Notes: a model not told the origin generated them from the letters alone. DNA of 64,000 nucleotides from Heterostelium album PN500 (GCF_000004825.1 NW_008805071.1:1054001-1118000); one strand, 5' to 3'. Shown: positions 22,786 through 37,661, numbered from the stretch's first letter. Made by a program: numbers and translations.

Positions 22786-24360
22786 ATGAGTAAAAATCAA
22801 CAAAATGGTGGTAATTCCAATGGTAACAATACTTTGGATAAGTTTAATATTGTTATCAGTGGACTGAGTGCTTCACACACTCGTCGAAATAGAAATCTTT
22901 ATATAACAACAGATTTCGACCAGTTCAAACAATGCAAGACCGATGTTGTAACCTCTTCACGTGAGGGTTCCATTCAGTGGAAGGAACGTTTCGATTTCCA
23001 GTACGAGACGAAATTCATTCACAAGTTGAACCTCAAACTCTTTAAGATATCACTGTACAAGCGAAAGTCGATCGGTTCCGACTCGCTCGTCGGTCAGGTG
23101 CTAGTCGACCTCTACACGCTCGCTACCGGACCTGTAGCACACGACCTCCTCCTCACGAAAGGAACACTCGGTGTTGGCCGTCTGCAATTCAAACTGGAAA
23201 TGCACCACATCACTCGAATTCGTTTGTGTCTCGACTACCTCTCCGTCACCAACATGCACGAGTCTCTATTCTCTTCACATCATGACTCAACCAATTTCAT
23301 TGAGTATTCATTAAAGTAAGTTAGTTATTTCAAAAACAATTATATATATATATATGTTTTAGAAAATGTTTTGATTGACTGACTAATTTTGAATTTTGAA
23401 TTCAATTTTCCACATCAACAGTAAAAACAATATTATTTCAACACAAAAGATTCAAGGATCTTCTTGTCCGACATGGGCTGGACTTACACCGATTAGTCAG
23501 GTGATTTCACTCAAGGATTTCGTCGACAGTCAGTTGCATTTCGAATTGAAGGAATCGCGTTCTCTCAAGAATGTTACACAAGCACAGATCAAGATACCCG
23601 TAAAGAGTATATTTTCATTTATCGAGGGTGATATCAAGTTGATCAAGACGTTCCTACTCGATATGGATAACAACAAAGTTGCAGACATCCAAATCAAATT
23701 GCAATTCAACGATATTCCTCAGTTGGCACAACTCAGAGACGGTCTACACAAAGAGACCGGTATAGTCAACGCCCAAGCATTCTTCTCTGGTGTACCACTA
23801 CCAAAGTTGTTAGGTGATCAAACCAGTAAGTAAAGCAAACTATTCAAAAACAAACTATTCAAACTTCAAAACAAAACAAAGTTGTCTTTTCTAACACTAA
23901 CATTTTACACACGCAAACAGAATCATCACCTGATTTAACTATAAAATTACCGGATGGTTGGGAAGCAAGAGTAGATCAATTCGGTAGAACTTACTATATA
24001 GATCATAATACTAAACAAACTACTTGGCAAAATCCAGTTTCGGGGAACGCGATTGAAAAGCGTGGACAGCTTGGAGGAAGTGGTGGACAGCTTGGAGGTA
24101 GCGGTGGTGTTGCTGGCGAGCAGCAGAAACGCGAGAAAGCGGCTGTCTTGATTCAACGTACCTTTAGAAAACACAGAAAAGATCACTACAGCAAAACCAT
24201 TCGTGGAAAGAACAACGGTAGACAACCGAACCAAAGACCACAACTTCCACCCGGTTGGGAGTGTCGTATCGATGATCACGGTCGTATCTACTATCTCGAT
24301 CACAACAACCGTGTCTCATCATGGACACCTCCACCACCTTCATTAATAACACCAGTATAA
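22786..24360 (+). CDS. C2-C2-WW-IQ-WW protein (457 aa)
   Basis: Exons 22786-23315, 23422-23825 and 23921-24360. The N-terminal region has C2-like beta sandwiches: [13 protein letters not shown]...[11 protein letters not shown] in exon 1 and a second sandwich ([17 protein letters not shown]...VKSIFSFI) in exon 2. Exon 3 has a WW domain ([20 protein letters not shown]), a Gly-rich linker, an IQ calmodulin-binding motif ([17 protein letters not shown]) and a second WW domain ([20 protein letters not shown]). The second WW ends SSWTPPP. The C2 plus WW order recalls NEDD4-family ubiquitin ligases, but there is no HECT domain; the stop at 24358-24360 is followed by A/T-only DNA. It is likely a membrane-associated, calcium- or calmodulin-linked adaptor binding PPxY ligands. 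Confidence 0.85.
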
Positions 24361-24943
24361 AACAAAAACAACAACAATATACAAATATAATAGCAACAAT
24401 CTCATATCAATATAATAATAACAATGATGTTATTTATAAATAATGTAACATACATCTTACCCTTGACCATACCCTTGTCATTCTGTAATACCAAGTTTTT
24501 TTCGAAAAAGTTTGAAAAATTAAAAATTTTTTTTTTTGAAGTGCATATTAATACAAACTAGTTTTTTGTAGTTTATTTACTTTATCTCTATCCTATCTCT
24601 CTTCCAACTATCAAATTCAAATCTATTCTTTTATAAGATAATATATATATCTATATACTATTTATATATATATTCATTTTATATAGTTAGTTAGTTAGTT
24701 TGATAGTTAGCAAACAAACTTTATAAATATTTTTTCACTTTTTTTTCATTATTATTAACTTTTATAAATATATATATAAAAGTAAAGTAAGTATATATAA
24801 TTAGAATAAAAAAAAAGAAGAAAAAAAGCATTAGTAAATACTTACTTGTTTAAACATTCAAATTAGTAGTTTGATTATTAATTATTTGTAGAGATAAAAA
24901 AAAGTAGTTATTAGTATTGGTAGTTTCTTTTTTCTACAAAGAG
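24361..24943. other. Intergenic region, A/T-rich
   Basis: 583 bp between the WW-protein stop and the TRRAP start. Mostly A/T with AGTT repeats (TTAGTTAGTTAGTT near 24688-24702). No gene seen; the distal end is the probable TRRAP promoter. Confidence 0.45.
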
Positions 24944-27900
24944 ATGTCTACACATCAAGTTAACTTTGAGCATTGCGCTCGAAGATGTTTTGAAATGCAT
25001 AACAACAATGAATTGAATGCATTGCTTCAGATAGTGACAGAGATTAGAGATAATATTGAAGTAATACATTCGAGTGAATACAGTTCGTTTCTTCAATTTC
25101 TATTTCCTGTCTTTTATAATATCGTTAGACAAGGGATACCTGTAAGTAAATCAATTACAATACCTTTGTTATTGTTTAATACTAATAACCACTATATCTA
25201 TTTATACTTATATTTGCTGTTGATGATATGATGATCAATGAATAACAACAGGTACAATTCGATGCAAATTCAACAGAACAAAAGATTAGAAATATAATTT
25301 TAGAGATATTGAATAAGCTGCCAAACAATGAGTTGTTGAGGCCGCAAGTTCAACACTTGTTGCAACTTTCAATGTATTTGCTTGAGGTTGACAACGAAGA
25401 TAATGCAATCATCTGTTTGCGTATCATTATGGAGCTGCACAAGAACTACCGTCCTAATCTGGACAGTGAGGTTCAACCGTTTTTAAATATCGTACAAAAG
25501 ATGTACAGTGACTTGCCTGCCACCGTCGACAAGCTCTTTAAACAACCACCACCTGCATTACCAGTTGCCATCGGTGCAGGTAATGCTACAACAACATCTT
25601 CTACACCTGGAATAACTTCGCCAACTGGTGGAGGTGCAGTTGTCGTCGCTACCACTCCAACTGGCGCGCCAACTACAACTACCACCACCGCGCCAACTAC
25701 AACTACCGCCGTTGCCGCCGCCGCCAATACAACATCTTCACCACCACTGGCAGCACCAGGTGCTGGCGGCACAGGACAGCGTATCACTCCGAGTATGTCG
25801 TCATTCAAAGTGATAACGGAATGTCCTGTCATCGTTGTACTTTTATTCCAGTTGTATCAGTCGTCGGTCTCTCCCAACGTCTCCAAGTTCATTCCGCTGA
25901 TTGTCAATACGCTCTCGTTGGTTCCGCCGGCGACCGCTCCCACCACACACCACGCACTCTACGTCGACTTTATCGCTGCGCAAGTCAAGACACTGTCGTT
26001 CCTCGCGTACATCTTGAAGCAGCACATGGATATGGTTCGTCCGTTTATCGACACGCTCCCCAAGTACGTCATCCAGCTGCTCCAATCGTGTCCGGCACAG
26101 TCGTCGGCCATTCGCAAGGAGCTGCTCATCGCAACGCGTTACATTCTCTCGTCGGACCTGAAGATCCGCTTCATCAACTACCTCGACGTGCTGCTCGACG
26201 AGAAGATCCTAATCGGAACATCAAAGACATCGTACGAAACACTGAAATTCATCGCCTACTCGAGTTTGGCAGACTTTATTCATCATATGCGACAAGAGTT
26301 AACACTGACGCACATCGCCAAGGTTGTGACACTCTACTCGAAACACCTACACGATTCGACCAATCATTTTGGCATTCAAACGATTTCCGCCAAGCTATTT
26401 ATCAGTATTGTAGAGTATATTCCAAGAAAACCAGATCCAGAATTCAAGGCTCGTTCAATCATATATAAGATTTTCGAGTCTTTCATTAACAAATTTGTTA
26501 GTCTAAAAAAACAAATTCCACATCTATTGAAACAACAGCAATTAAATCAACAACAACAACAACAGCTACAATTACAACAAACACAACAGACACAACAGCA
26601 GCAAACACAACAACAGCAATCAAATGTAAATACAAATGAAGATAGTTCATCATCATCATCAACATCAACAGCTTCAACAACTTCAACTTCAACAACAACA
26701 ACAACAACAACAACAGCAGCTACAACTACAACAACAACAGCAACAGCTACTACTACTACAACTACTGATACAAGTGGTGGTATGCCAGTTAGTGATCCTG
26801 TAAAGGATTGTAGAGGATTGCTTAAATGTATAATCGGTGGATTCAGAAACACGATTTGGGCATTGAATTCATGTCCGAGTCAGAGACCTATAATGACAGC
26901 AACCGGTCAACAGAATATTCGTTTTGCGCTGCCACCAGTCGATGAATCACTCATGTACATCAAACTATTCAAGAATCTTGTAAAGTGTCTACCGATCTAT
27001 GGAGGTGTCAATCCTGTACCCAACGAAGAGAAGGAGAACCTCGAACACTATGCCAACACACTGCTCCAACTGGACTATCGCACTTTCCAAGAGCTTTTCA
27101 CATCGGTCATGGGATTCCTCTATGAAAAAGCAAGCGAAGACCCAACCCTCTTAATCATTCCACAAGTTCTATTGATATCTCAACCAATACAAACCAATAA
27201 CCCAAGTAAGATATTCTCTGAGATTTTAGCACCCTTTTTAAATGAAAAATTAAAGTAAGTAAAGTTAAGAAATAACAACAACTAATAATATATATACTAA
27301 TTGATATATTGTTATTGGTTATTTAGAAATTTAACACCAAATGATAAACCTGATCCATGTTTAATTAGATTGTTGAAACATCTTTTTGGATCAGTTCAAA
27401 ATGTAAATAATGAAGTGGAACCTGCCATTCATTCGGTTCTGTCCAGTATGATATTGCAGATCATTAAGCTCGCCGTTGAATCGAAACATTCGGATTCGCC
27501 ACACTATTTCATGTTGCTAAAGATTATCTTTAGAAACTGTGCGAAATCCGACTTCCACAAAGACATAACCTTGTTGTTCCCAGCGATTCTCGAGACTCTC
27601 AATGAGTTGCTAACGAGTTCCTATTCACAAGAGATGATCTATCTCTTTATTGAGCTTACACTCATCATCCCGCTGAGAACAAGTTCATTCCTGCCTTGTA
27701 TACATCTGTTGGTTCGTCCGCTGATAATGGCACTGCAATCGAATTCATCGGATCTACTCTCGATTGCATTCAGCACTATTGAGGTGCTCATCGATAATAT
27801 CACCGGTGACTTCCTCCTGAACATATTCAAGGAGCACAAATCAGAGTTTCTCCACTCGATCTGGATACACTTGAAGCCGACGCCATACTTTTTTGGACCG

Positions 27901-30900
27901 CATGCAGTCAGAGTCCTCGGAAAGATGGCCGGAAAAAGTAGAACGCCAACCGTCATCTCTGGAACACCGCTATTCACAAGCAAACAAGTGAATCTCGATA
28001 CCTTTAGATTGTTGATGCCCATCGACTCCGCCACCAACACCCACATCAATGTTTCACTTGACAAGACGATCGAGTCAGCCACCAATCTACTCTACGGAAA
28101 CTCATCGGATTCATTCATTCAGACGAATGCATTCAATCTCCTCAAGTCTATTGTCAGTCTCAAGCTAAACACCAAGGAATCATTGAATTCACATGCATCG
28201 GAAATCTACAATACCATCCAATCGAACAAACAACTCGATAGCAATGTCAGTATAATATTCTCAGATGTCACCACTTCCAATAGTTTATCGATGGACGTGG
28301 TTCCAACTTCTCCTGTTGCCGGTGGAAATACCGGTGGTAGTTCAAATCTAAATTCATCTTCATCCTCTCTCTCTATCACACTGTTGAACACTACCAAGTG
28401 TAAAGATGAGCTGATTGAAGAGAAGCGTGTTATCAAGTTGCTGCTCTCTGGTTTCTTTGTTGCCTACGGTTGTGATGCTCTCAAGAGCGAATCACGTCCG
28501 TTCCTAACAGAGTTAATACATTCGTTCTTCTTGGTGATGTCCACTCGCAGAATGAATAGTCCACTGGCCACTGGCGAACTCAATCCCTATCTCATAATCG
28601 ATTCGTTCATCGAGTTGTTATCACGTCGCAACTCTGAATCCAAGAATGTATTGTCACTCGAAGATCAACACGGTATTCTCGAGATATTCTACAAGACCAT
28701 CAATACTATCTATGGCGCGAGTATCGATAGCTCCGATGGCAGCGCTGATTCACCACCACCCATTTGTAAATATCTCATTGAGTCGTTCATCAATCATTGC
28801 TACCAGAGTCACTACGGACAGAAACATGCTGGCGTTGTTGGTATCCAATTCTTTGTTGGCAAGTATCAAGAGTGTCGTCAATGGATGAACAAATATCAAA
28901 CGCAGCTACTCAAGGCATTGCTACACGTAGTTGACGATCTTACCTATTCCGGTTATCAACCACTCATTGACTACACCAATGAAGTTGTTGAATCGCTTGT
29001 TAAAGCATGTTCTCCAAGTAATTTAATTGTTGAACAACCAATGGATATTGACACAAATAGCAATAACAACACCAATAGCAATGGCAATAGTAATGGTGCT
29101 GCCAATCAAACTATATCATCTCCTGTTTCACCATTGAATGCCAATTCAATTGCAAACACTGAGAGTGTTATGACACCGAGTGTCACAGCTATGGATATTG
29201 AAGCGCAATCCACACCAATTCCACCCACTCCTTCGTTGGCCAATACAATGTTGGACCAAACTCCGGTGAGTATTTCCTCGCCGTCTTCACCAATGACACC
29301 TGCACCCAATGTTGTTCCTCCATCACCTTACAATGCTATGACAACAACCATCTCTACACCAACCACTGTATCAACTTCAACTTCCAACACAGCCAATACA
29401 CCTGCTGCTGTAGCCAGTAGTACTCCTGGACAACCGAATGGACCTGTCCAGCAACCTGCATTACTCCCACCACCACCTCCCATTAAACCACATGCAACAC
29501 TTGCACAACTCGATGAAACACAACGACCACTCTTTAAAGATTTCATCGAGTGTCTATTCCGCTCGTTGTTTGCCTCACAATCTCACACTCGCAAGCTCGT
29601 TCAACAGATGATTCAACTGGTTTCACAAATCACCAATATTCCAATTCACTTGCTACACGACGATCCACGTGCATTCTTTATGAGTATCTTACCCAAGTCG
29701 CTAAAGACTCTCTCGTTTGCCTCTCAGGCCGGTGTGATGGAAGCACTCACTTTTTGCATCGGTCAAAAGGTATCGATGATTCCTTTCAATCAGGAATCGA
29801 TCAAATTCATTCAAGATTGTCATAATATATCGGGTGGCGAAGATCCAAGCATTCAAATCAAAGCAAACTCGCAAAAGAACATCTCGCTTCTCGCCAAGCT
29901 GCGTCAAGCCGGCCTGGAAATGGCTGCCACCGCAATGGCGTGTCCAGAGTTTGTAGCGTATGAGGGTGTCACCGATGTAATGAATCGTATCATTCGTACA
30001 TTCTTCAAGGCAGTCACCATTCGTAACAAAGAGATCGCTGCAGTAGCAAAGCGTGGTCTACACTTGGCAATCTCACAGAACAGAATACACCGTGATCTGC
30101 TACACTTCTGCTTGAAACCGGTGTTGACTAATCTCACTGATCCCAAGAATATATCGGTGCCATTCCTGCAGGGTCTATCGCGACTACTCGAACTGCTATC
30201 GACCTGCTTCAACGCTGCACTTGGAGAACGTCTCTATGAGTATCTCAGAAATTTGACGATACCGGCAAGCTTACTCAAGCGGCCAATCGTTTCAAAGAGA
30301 CTGAAGAGGTGAGAATCTGTGCTGCCATCATTGATACTTTCCATCTCTTGCCGACTGCAGTGAAGCTATTGGAGCAGACAACTGTCCTCACATTGAAACT
30401 CGAACAGCAGTTGGGTCGTGAGGTGAACAGTCCTTATCGTGCGCCACTCATCCGATTCCTTGCGAAATATCCAGCAAAAGCTGTCGATATCTTTATCTCT
30501 CAAGCTTGGACCGTTCCTCAGTCGACTCCACTACTCCCGCAATACGCTACAACCTTCAGGCTGATTGTCAAAGCCGGTGATATCGCTCGTCCCATCGTTG
30601 ACGAGCTAGCCAGGAACTATCAACACTGGATCGATGCTATGTCTACATATAACCCGGACTATCAATTCTTGGCGCTCAGCTTGATCAACACTATCGTCAA
30701 GATCATTCCAAACTGGCTGACTCTTCATCGTCCGATACTCGATCGTCTCATCGATATTTGGCGTCATCCAGGTCGCAAAGGCCAATTGGTGTCCGGTGAT
30801 ATCGTATCGCCAAACCTCATCAAGGAGACCAGAATGATTGTCAAGTGTTTCATTCAGTGTTGTCGATTACACCATGCCGAGAATGAGTTGCTCTTCTACC

Positions 30901-33900
30901 TGTTGTTTGCCTTTACCATTCGTGGTCCAATCGATTTCGCATTCCTGCGTGACTTCTATCAGAATGAACTACCAGAGTCGACCACCGTCGAACAAAAGAT
31001 ATCGATCCTCACTGCCTACCTCGAATTTGCCAAGGCACCGACCACCACTCCAGAACTGAAGGTTCACGCCATTCAGAATATCGTGTCGCCACTCGTTCAA
31101 TCGTTCTTCCAGCACGGTCCAAACGGTGCTCACAAGTCACAGGCAGCCGACGAACTTCTTTCTAATCTGGCACGTCAGTCTCTCCCACTAGAGACAGAGC
31201 CAATCCAAGATGAGACACTCCTGATTGAACTTCTCCAACTGGAGACAACTCTCATAAAGAATGCTCCACAGATTCTCATTGATGTGCGTAAAGAACTTAT
31301 CAAATTCGCATGGAATCACTTTAAGAATGATGATTTCACTTGTCGTCAGACTGCCTATGTTTTGGCGTGTCGATTCATCGAAGCCTATGAAACACCTTCG
31401 AAGATTGTTTTGCAAGTCTACGTACAACTACTGAAAGCATTCCAAATCGAAGCGAAACATCTTGTCAAGCAGGCGTTGGACATTCTAGTTCCCACCTTGA
31501 AAACCAGATTGATTGGTGATAACATTAGAAACACTTGGATCAAATGGACAAAGAAAATCATTGTTGAAGAATCACACACACCTCAACAACTCGTGCATAT
31601 CCTTCAGCTCATTGTCAGACATCCCGTTCTGTTCTATTCCTCACGTGCACAATTCATTCCACAAATGGTCAGTTCGCTTCCAAAGCTGGGATTGGTTTCC
31701 AACATCTCACCGGAGAACAAGAAGTTGTCTATCGATCTCACAGAGTTGATTATCACATGGGAAAAGTGGCGTTTGAATCCTCATCTAATACCTTCGGGTG
31801 CTGGTGTCGCCTCGTCTTCTTCGACCACCACCGGTTCGACACCGTCCACTATCGCTTCGGTTCCACCAGTCACACCAACCACCGAAGTCAGTGTAACAAC
31901 ACCAAGTCAACAGGTAACCACACCGATCACTCAATCGGCAGACGACGAGTATCGCCCACCTGCCAACGTAGTGGAACACATTCTCCAATTCCTCATTAGA
32001 CTCATGACCAATGCAACCGATGCCAAAAACACTGCACTCGTCGAGAAATGTTCTGAACTTTTGCGTCAATCGCTCTCTATTTGGCCGGACGCATCAATCA
32101 AATTCTCGGCGTTTGAGAAATCACTGGCCAGTGACCAAGTTCTCATTCTCTCGACCACTCTAAATATTTTGAATATTATCTTGGAGTATCAGGTTGCCAC
32201 TTTTGTGCCGGCGAATCTTGCCAATCTTCCACAATTCCTACCGTCGATCAACCAAGACAATCCAAAGATTTCTCAGTTGATTTGCTCGATCATCAAGAAG
32301 ATGCTCGTTGCATTCCCGCTTGGTAAGGAGTCGACTCATCCTGACATCATCAGCTTCTACAACTCTGTCTCAACGGCAGTCGGATGGAATCTTTCCAACT
32401 TTGAAAAGAGTTTGAACGTTCAGACACTCTCGCTGATTGCCGTCTTCAAAGAGGATAATCCCGACTGGATCGAACCACACCTACCAAACATCATAAAGAT
32501 CATCCATCGTCTCACTAGCTACTTGCTCAGTCCAGAAACAGTTCCAACCATACCTGTACAACAGCCAGCCAATCCTGTGCCCGCTCAGCAGCAGCCACCA
32601 CGACCGAACCAACCCGCTGCACTCAAACCACCTGCCGCAGCACAAGTCCAATTCCAGCCGAAACGCTCTGAAAAAGAAATCATTGCCGCGCTCTCAAAGT
32701 GTTTCAATTTGATTCGACAAAAGATTACCAAACTCTCTGCCGACCACAAAAAGATATTCCTCCAATCGTTGCTGGTGTTGCTCGAGCGACACAACGATAT
32801 CGAGCTACTCACAGAGTGTCTCAATTTCACCACACAATTGATTACACAAAAGGAGTATGCAGGTGTTTTGCAATCAAAAGAAAAGGTCAATTTCATTTTG
32901 AAGATGAGTCGGTTCGGTCAGTTGGAATCAAAAGACTTGATTGCCTCCTACTTTAATTTGATTCATCAGGTCTATAGTGATCCAACATCGAGTCGTGTTG
33001 AACTCTCACAGTTGGAATCAGGATTTATGCTTGGATTACGCTCACACGATCCAAAGATTAGAAAAGGATTGTTTGAGATATTGCATCGCTCCATCAGCTC
33101 CACTCCATACCAGCGTCTCAACTATATCATTGCCAATCAGCAGTGGGATCAACTTGGAAATACCTATTGGATTAGACACGCGCTAGACTTGCTCATAGCA
33201 ATTCTACCTGTTGGCAAACCTGTATCTCTTGTACAGGGTGTTTCAAAGTTCCAATCGCTCCTACCAAATGTCGCCGGTCAATCTGACGTCGCTCCCAATA
33301 TGCCACTCGGATTCTCAGAGCTACTCAGTGGTCTTGACAAATGGCTAGATACTTGTAAGATCGTATCTGTTGGTGATATTATTTCTAGTTTGCGAGAATT
33401 GATATTCGTTGACAATCAACTCTGTCACAGTTTGTGGGTGTCTATTTTCAGTTCGCTGTGGAGCAAGCTCTCACGTGATGAACACTACAAACTCTCGAAA
33501 TCACTCACTTCCCTCCTCTCCAAAGATTACAACAAGAATGCAACAACAGCAGCTAACAATGTTGAGTCGTCGAACCAGATTATCCAGACGTTGCTAGAGT
33601 CGATATCCAAGTGTACACCTCAACCAAAGGTGCCTGTCGAGGTTATCAGTTATCTTGGTGAACACTTCAACGCGTTCTTCACAGCTATCAAGATGTTGGA
33701 GTTCAATGTTCTCGAGGGAACGAAAACACCGGAACAAACAGAGCCTGTTTGGGATGCACTCGGTTATCTCTATAAAACATTGAACGAACAGGATCTATTG
33801 TTTGGTCTACTACGTCGAAGATTCACATGTGATGAAACTAAACTTGGATTGCTTCTCGAACAGTTCTATATGTTCCAATCCGCTCAGGAAGTCTACTTGG

Positions 33901-36900
33901 CTGCTATGAACAAGTATAGTAGCAACGGTGCGAAAGCAACCAGCAAGAATGAGAATCTACTCTGGGAGGATCATTGGATTGAATGTGCCAAACGTTTGAA
34001 TCAATGGGAAGTACTGTTGGACTATGCACGCTCACAACAGAATATGAATGAGCTGCTAGTCGAATCCTCTTGGAAGTTGTCGGCTTGGCCCATCATGAAA
34101 GAAGCGCTTACAAAGTTGGCACCTCTCGAAGACACTGCCTTTAGAAAGATCCTACAAGGCTATTCACTCATTATCGATAAGCGATTCAGTGATGTCGATC
34201 CAAACATTGTTAATTCGAATCAGTTGATTCTAAAGCGATGGGTCAGTCTTCCGGAACGTTCTTTCCATGCTCACAACAAAGGATTGATTGAAATGCAACA
34301 GGTCGTCGAACTCCAGGAAGCTGTGCATCTGTTGAAGGAAGTTACTCTCTCAAGTCTACCAACTAATCAGCCATCTCGACAAGTACTTGCCAACACCATC
34401 ACCGACGTCAAAGCGATCTTTGCCATCTGGAGAGAACGTCTGCCAAGCAAGGATGAAGACACCGGTGTTTGGAACGATCTCCTCACTTGGCGTCAACAGG
34501 TATTCAGCTTAATTAACCAGGGTGTTGAACAAATCTCAGAGTTTATGAATGTCGGTACCGGTACACCAAACAAACCAATTGTACTACCAGAGACTGCTTG
34601 GACAACCAACAAATATGCACACGTCAATCGTAAGCACCACATAATTGAGCTATGTCTCAATTCACTGTCAAAGATGTTCAATCTTCAAATTGAAGTTCAA
34701 GACATCTTTTTGAATCTCAAAGAGCAAATCAAGTGTTATCTTCAACTTCCAACGCATTATGAAACCGGTATTTCGATTATCAACGGTACAAACTTGGATT
34801 ACTTCTTGCCACTTCAAAAGTCAGAGTTTTTCCAACTGAAAGGTGAATTCCAGAATCGACTCGGTCGCATCAGTGAAGCCAATCTCAACTTCTCGACTGC
34901 CATTCAACTGTTTGATAACCATTCAAAGAGTTGGGTAAATTGGGGTTACTTCTGTGATAAACAATTCACCGGTGAAACCTCTGATCCAGAGATGAAAGCA
35001 TCGTGGGCAGAGAGTGCAATCAATTGCTACATCCAAGGTATTAGATGTGATCCTAGATACGGTACTAAACTTCTTCCAAGAATACTATGGCTACTCTATT
35101 TGAATGGATGTGGTGAAGTACCACATAATATTCCTGTTCCTGCTGCTGCCGCTGCTGCCAACGCTGCCAACGCTGCCAATGCAAATCCAGGAGCACAACC
35201 AACAGCTGCCGATGGTACCAACGCTGCCGATCCAAACACTCCCGCCACTCCAGCAGTCAAGAAACCAACATTGGCACAAACAGTATTCTCTGCCATCGAA
35301 AAGACTGGATCACTCATTATTCCACATTGGTTGTGGTTGAGTTATGTTCCAACTCTTATTACCGGTGCCTACATGAGTGTGCAATTCCAAGGTTATGGAT
35401 TCCTCTGTTGGCAACTCCTCAGTAAGATTTGTTGCTACTATCCAAACTACACATACTATCATTTCAGAAAACTGGTGTCCGATATCAAACTCAATCCAAA
35501 GAATCCCATTCTTACTGCACCTGTACCTGTTGCCAATCCAACCGGACCATCTCCACCAGGCCCACTCAAAATGGCAGAAACACTCTCGGTTGGACTACAG
35601 CCATATCATTCTTGTCTGATCAGTGAAATCGATACAATGTTGAACGGATTCATTCAGTTGGCAAACACCATCCCAGCTGTTCACCACTTTACCGCTTCAT
35701 TGAATCACATTCTCCTCGAGGCATTTAGAATTCAATCAACAGAGGAAGTTCCAACTACAATCCGCGATATGATTAAACAAGTATACCAACACTATTTCTG
35801 TGGTATGGTCACAACCCTAGAGAATACTACTCAGCTTGTAGAGGAATACAAATCTCAATTCGAAGTTGATTTCATTGAGACCGAAGGACAGTCCCTCTCA
35901 AGTTTGATTGTTAAACTCATTGAATGGGTACAAAGAAAACATTCCGTAGAGTTGTGTACAATATACACAAAGGTCGATTCATCTACAACCGTTGCCAATT
36001 ACTATGGACAAAACTCTACGGTTCGATTGGATAGCCTTGTCCCAACACTTGCATCTCTTCGTCCAACGCTACTAGAGGTTCCAAGTATCTACAGGGGATC
36101 ACGTGATCCAAGTGGAGAATACAATATCAAGGTTGAGAGAATCGGTCTGACTGCACAGATGGTGAAGAACTCGAACGGTATGCTCTGTCCAAGAGTTACA
36201 CTGCACGGTATCAACGGTAACGCCTATCCATTCCTCATCGATATAGACACACCGCTCTTCCCAGCAAAGCAAGCACCAAGAACCAGTGAAAGACGTTCAC
36301 AATTCCTTTGTTCCGTAAACAATCTGCTACTCAAGTACCGTGAGACCAGACGTCGTGGTATTACATTCAATCAATATCCAACGTTGATCCCAATCAACAA
36401 CCAAATGAATCTGACTCAGGCAATCGGTGGTAATGAGCTTACCTCGCTCATCAAGGTTTGGTCCAATCAAATTCCAGAACAAGAATTGTATTCGCCACTC
36501 TTGATGTATCGTAACAAACTCTTGGGAAGTCAAGCGGCTACCTCCACCACCTCTGCCACGCCAGAGATGACACCTGCCAACGGAACAACAAAGAGTCACA
36601 AACCCACCAAACTACAAGCATTCCGTGAGATGTCAAAGTACATGACAGACACTCTGTTCTCAAATTACATTCAACGTTATATCTCAACCTACCAAGAGCA
36701 ATATGAATTCAAGCTGGCATTCGCATCACAATGGGGTCTACACTCATTGATTTCCTACATTCTATTCAGTAAGATTGCTACTCTCTCACCATCTGACATC
36801 TATTTCTCAAGAACCTCAGGAACTGTTTATTTCGGTAAATGGAACTCTGAAATATGTACATCAGAAAACTCTGATTTCAACGAACATGGTGTGGTTCCAT

Positions 36901-37389
36901 TCCGTTTAACTCAAAACATTCGAACATTCCTCAATCCTGTATTTATTGAGGGTGGTTATCAGAGTTCATTGTTGGCCACTTCTATGTGTCTTTCGGAATC
37001 AAAGGTAATTTAATCATCACCATTTACAAATAAGCAAAAAATATCAAATAACTAATATTCATTTTTTTTTAAATTAATAGGATCAACTTGTTAACCTTTT
37101 AAGTTGTTACTTATTTGATGAGATACTATGTTGGTACATATCTGAACAAAATTCACAGCAACAACCAATACCTACAGCTCAACTCTTACATAAAGAGATC
37201 TTGGACAAGACAGTAAATGTTGTCAACCAAATGCTAAATGCTAGAATCAATATAATTACTCCACCAACACAACCAGATAAAACTCTATTCCTAACACCAA
37301 TCATCAAGAAAGTCAATGAATTAATTCAACTTTCTTCCAATTCATCAAATATTAGCCAAATGGAATCGATATCCTATCCATGGTTATAA
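24944..37389 (+). CDS. TRRAP: TRRAP/Tra1, giant PIKK-family pseudokinase scaffold (about 4062 aa)
   Basis: Exons 24944-25141, 25252-27254, 27327-37004 and 37081-37389. It starts with HEAT-repeat sequence (NFEHCARRCFEMHNNNELNA; YRPNLDSEVQPFLNIVQKMY), passes through Thr/Gln/Ser-rich spacers, and continues with HEAT/TPR repeats and the FAT domain. The kinase-like domain lacks the usual HRD and DFG catalytic residues (CPRVTLHGINGNAYPFLIDI is where the lobe begins). The C-terminus is a FATC ending SYPWL, as in TRRAP. The protein tethers SAGA and NuA4 acetyltransferases to activators. The frame breaks once at 30252-30254: the upstream frame stops at 30312, and the downstream frame (DDTGKLTQAANRFKETEEVR) is offset by one base. 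Summed exon length is one base short of a multiple of three. Confidence 0.94.
26523..26783 (+). repeat. Gln then Ser/Thr homopolymer tract in TRRAP
   Basis: A CAA/CAG-rich stretch encodes Gln-rich sequence interrupted by Thr and Leu, then (TCA)n and (ACA/ACT)n encode Ser and Thr runs. It lies between two conserved HEAT-repeat blocks and therefore probably forms a disordered spacer typical of dictyostelid proteins. Confidence 0.85.
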
Positions 37390-37661
37390 ATAATAATAAT
37401 AAAAAAAATAATATTAAATATTTTAAAAAAATTTTTATAGTAATAATTTTTAGATCTAAGTAAAGTTTTTAACTATGTATAAATATTCTGGGAAACTTAC
37501 TTCAACAATTTCTTGTTTTGTTGGGAGTGTGTTAACACACTTTTTTTTAATAATTTGTTCCACAAAAATTTTTTTTTTTTAATTAAAGAACTTCATATTA
37601 ATAATTAAAAAAAATACGATATCTATAAATATCTTTTTAAATATTATATTAAAGTTTCGAA

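Noticed and set aside
25473-26852. Minus-strand ORFs opposite TRRAP exon 2 (Val/Leu/Cys-rich)
   Set aside because: They are antisense shadows of Gln, Thr and Ser codon runs.
30309-37013. A separate 2234-residue gene starting at 30309
   Set aside because: The frame is open upstream of that ATG with conserved TRRAP sequence, so it is the continuation of TRRAP after a one-base frame break, not a new gene.
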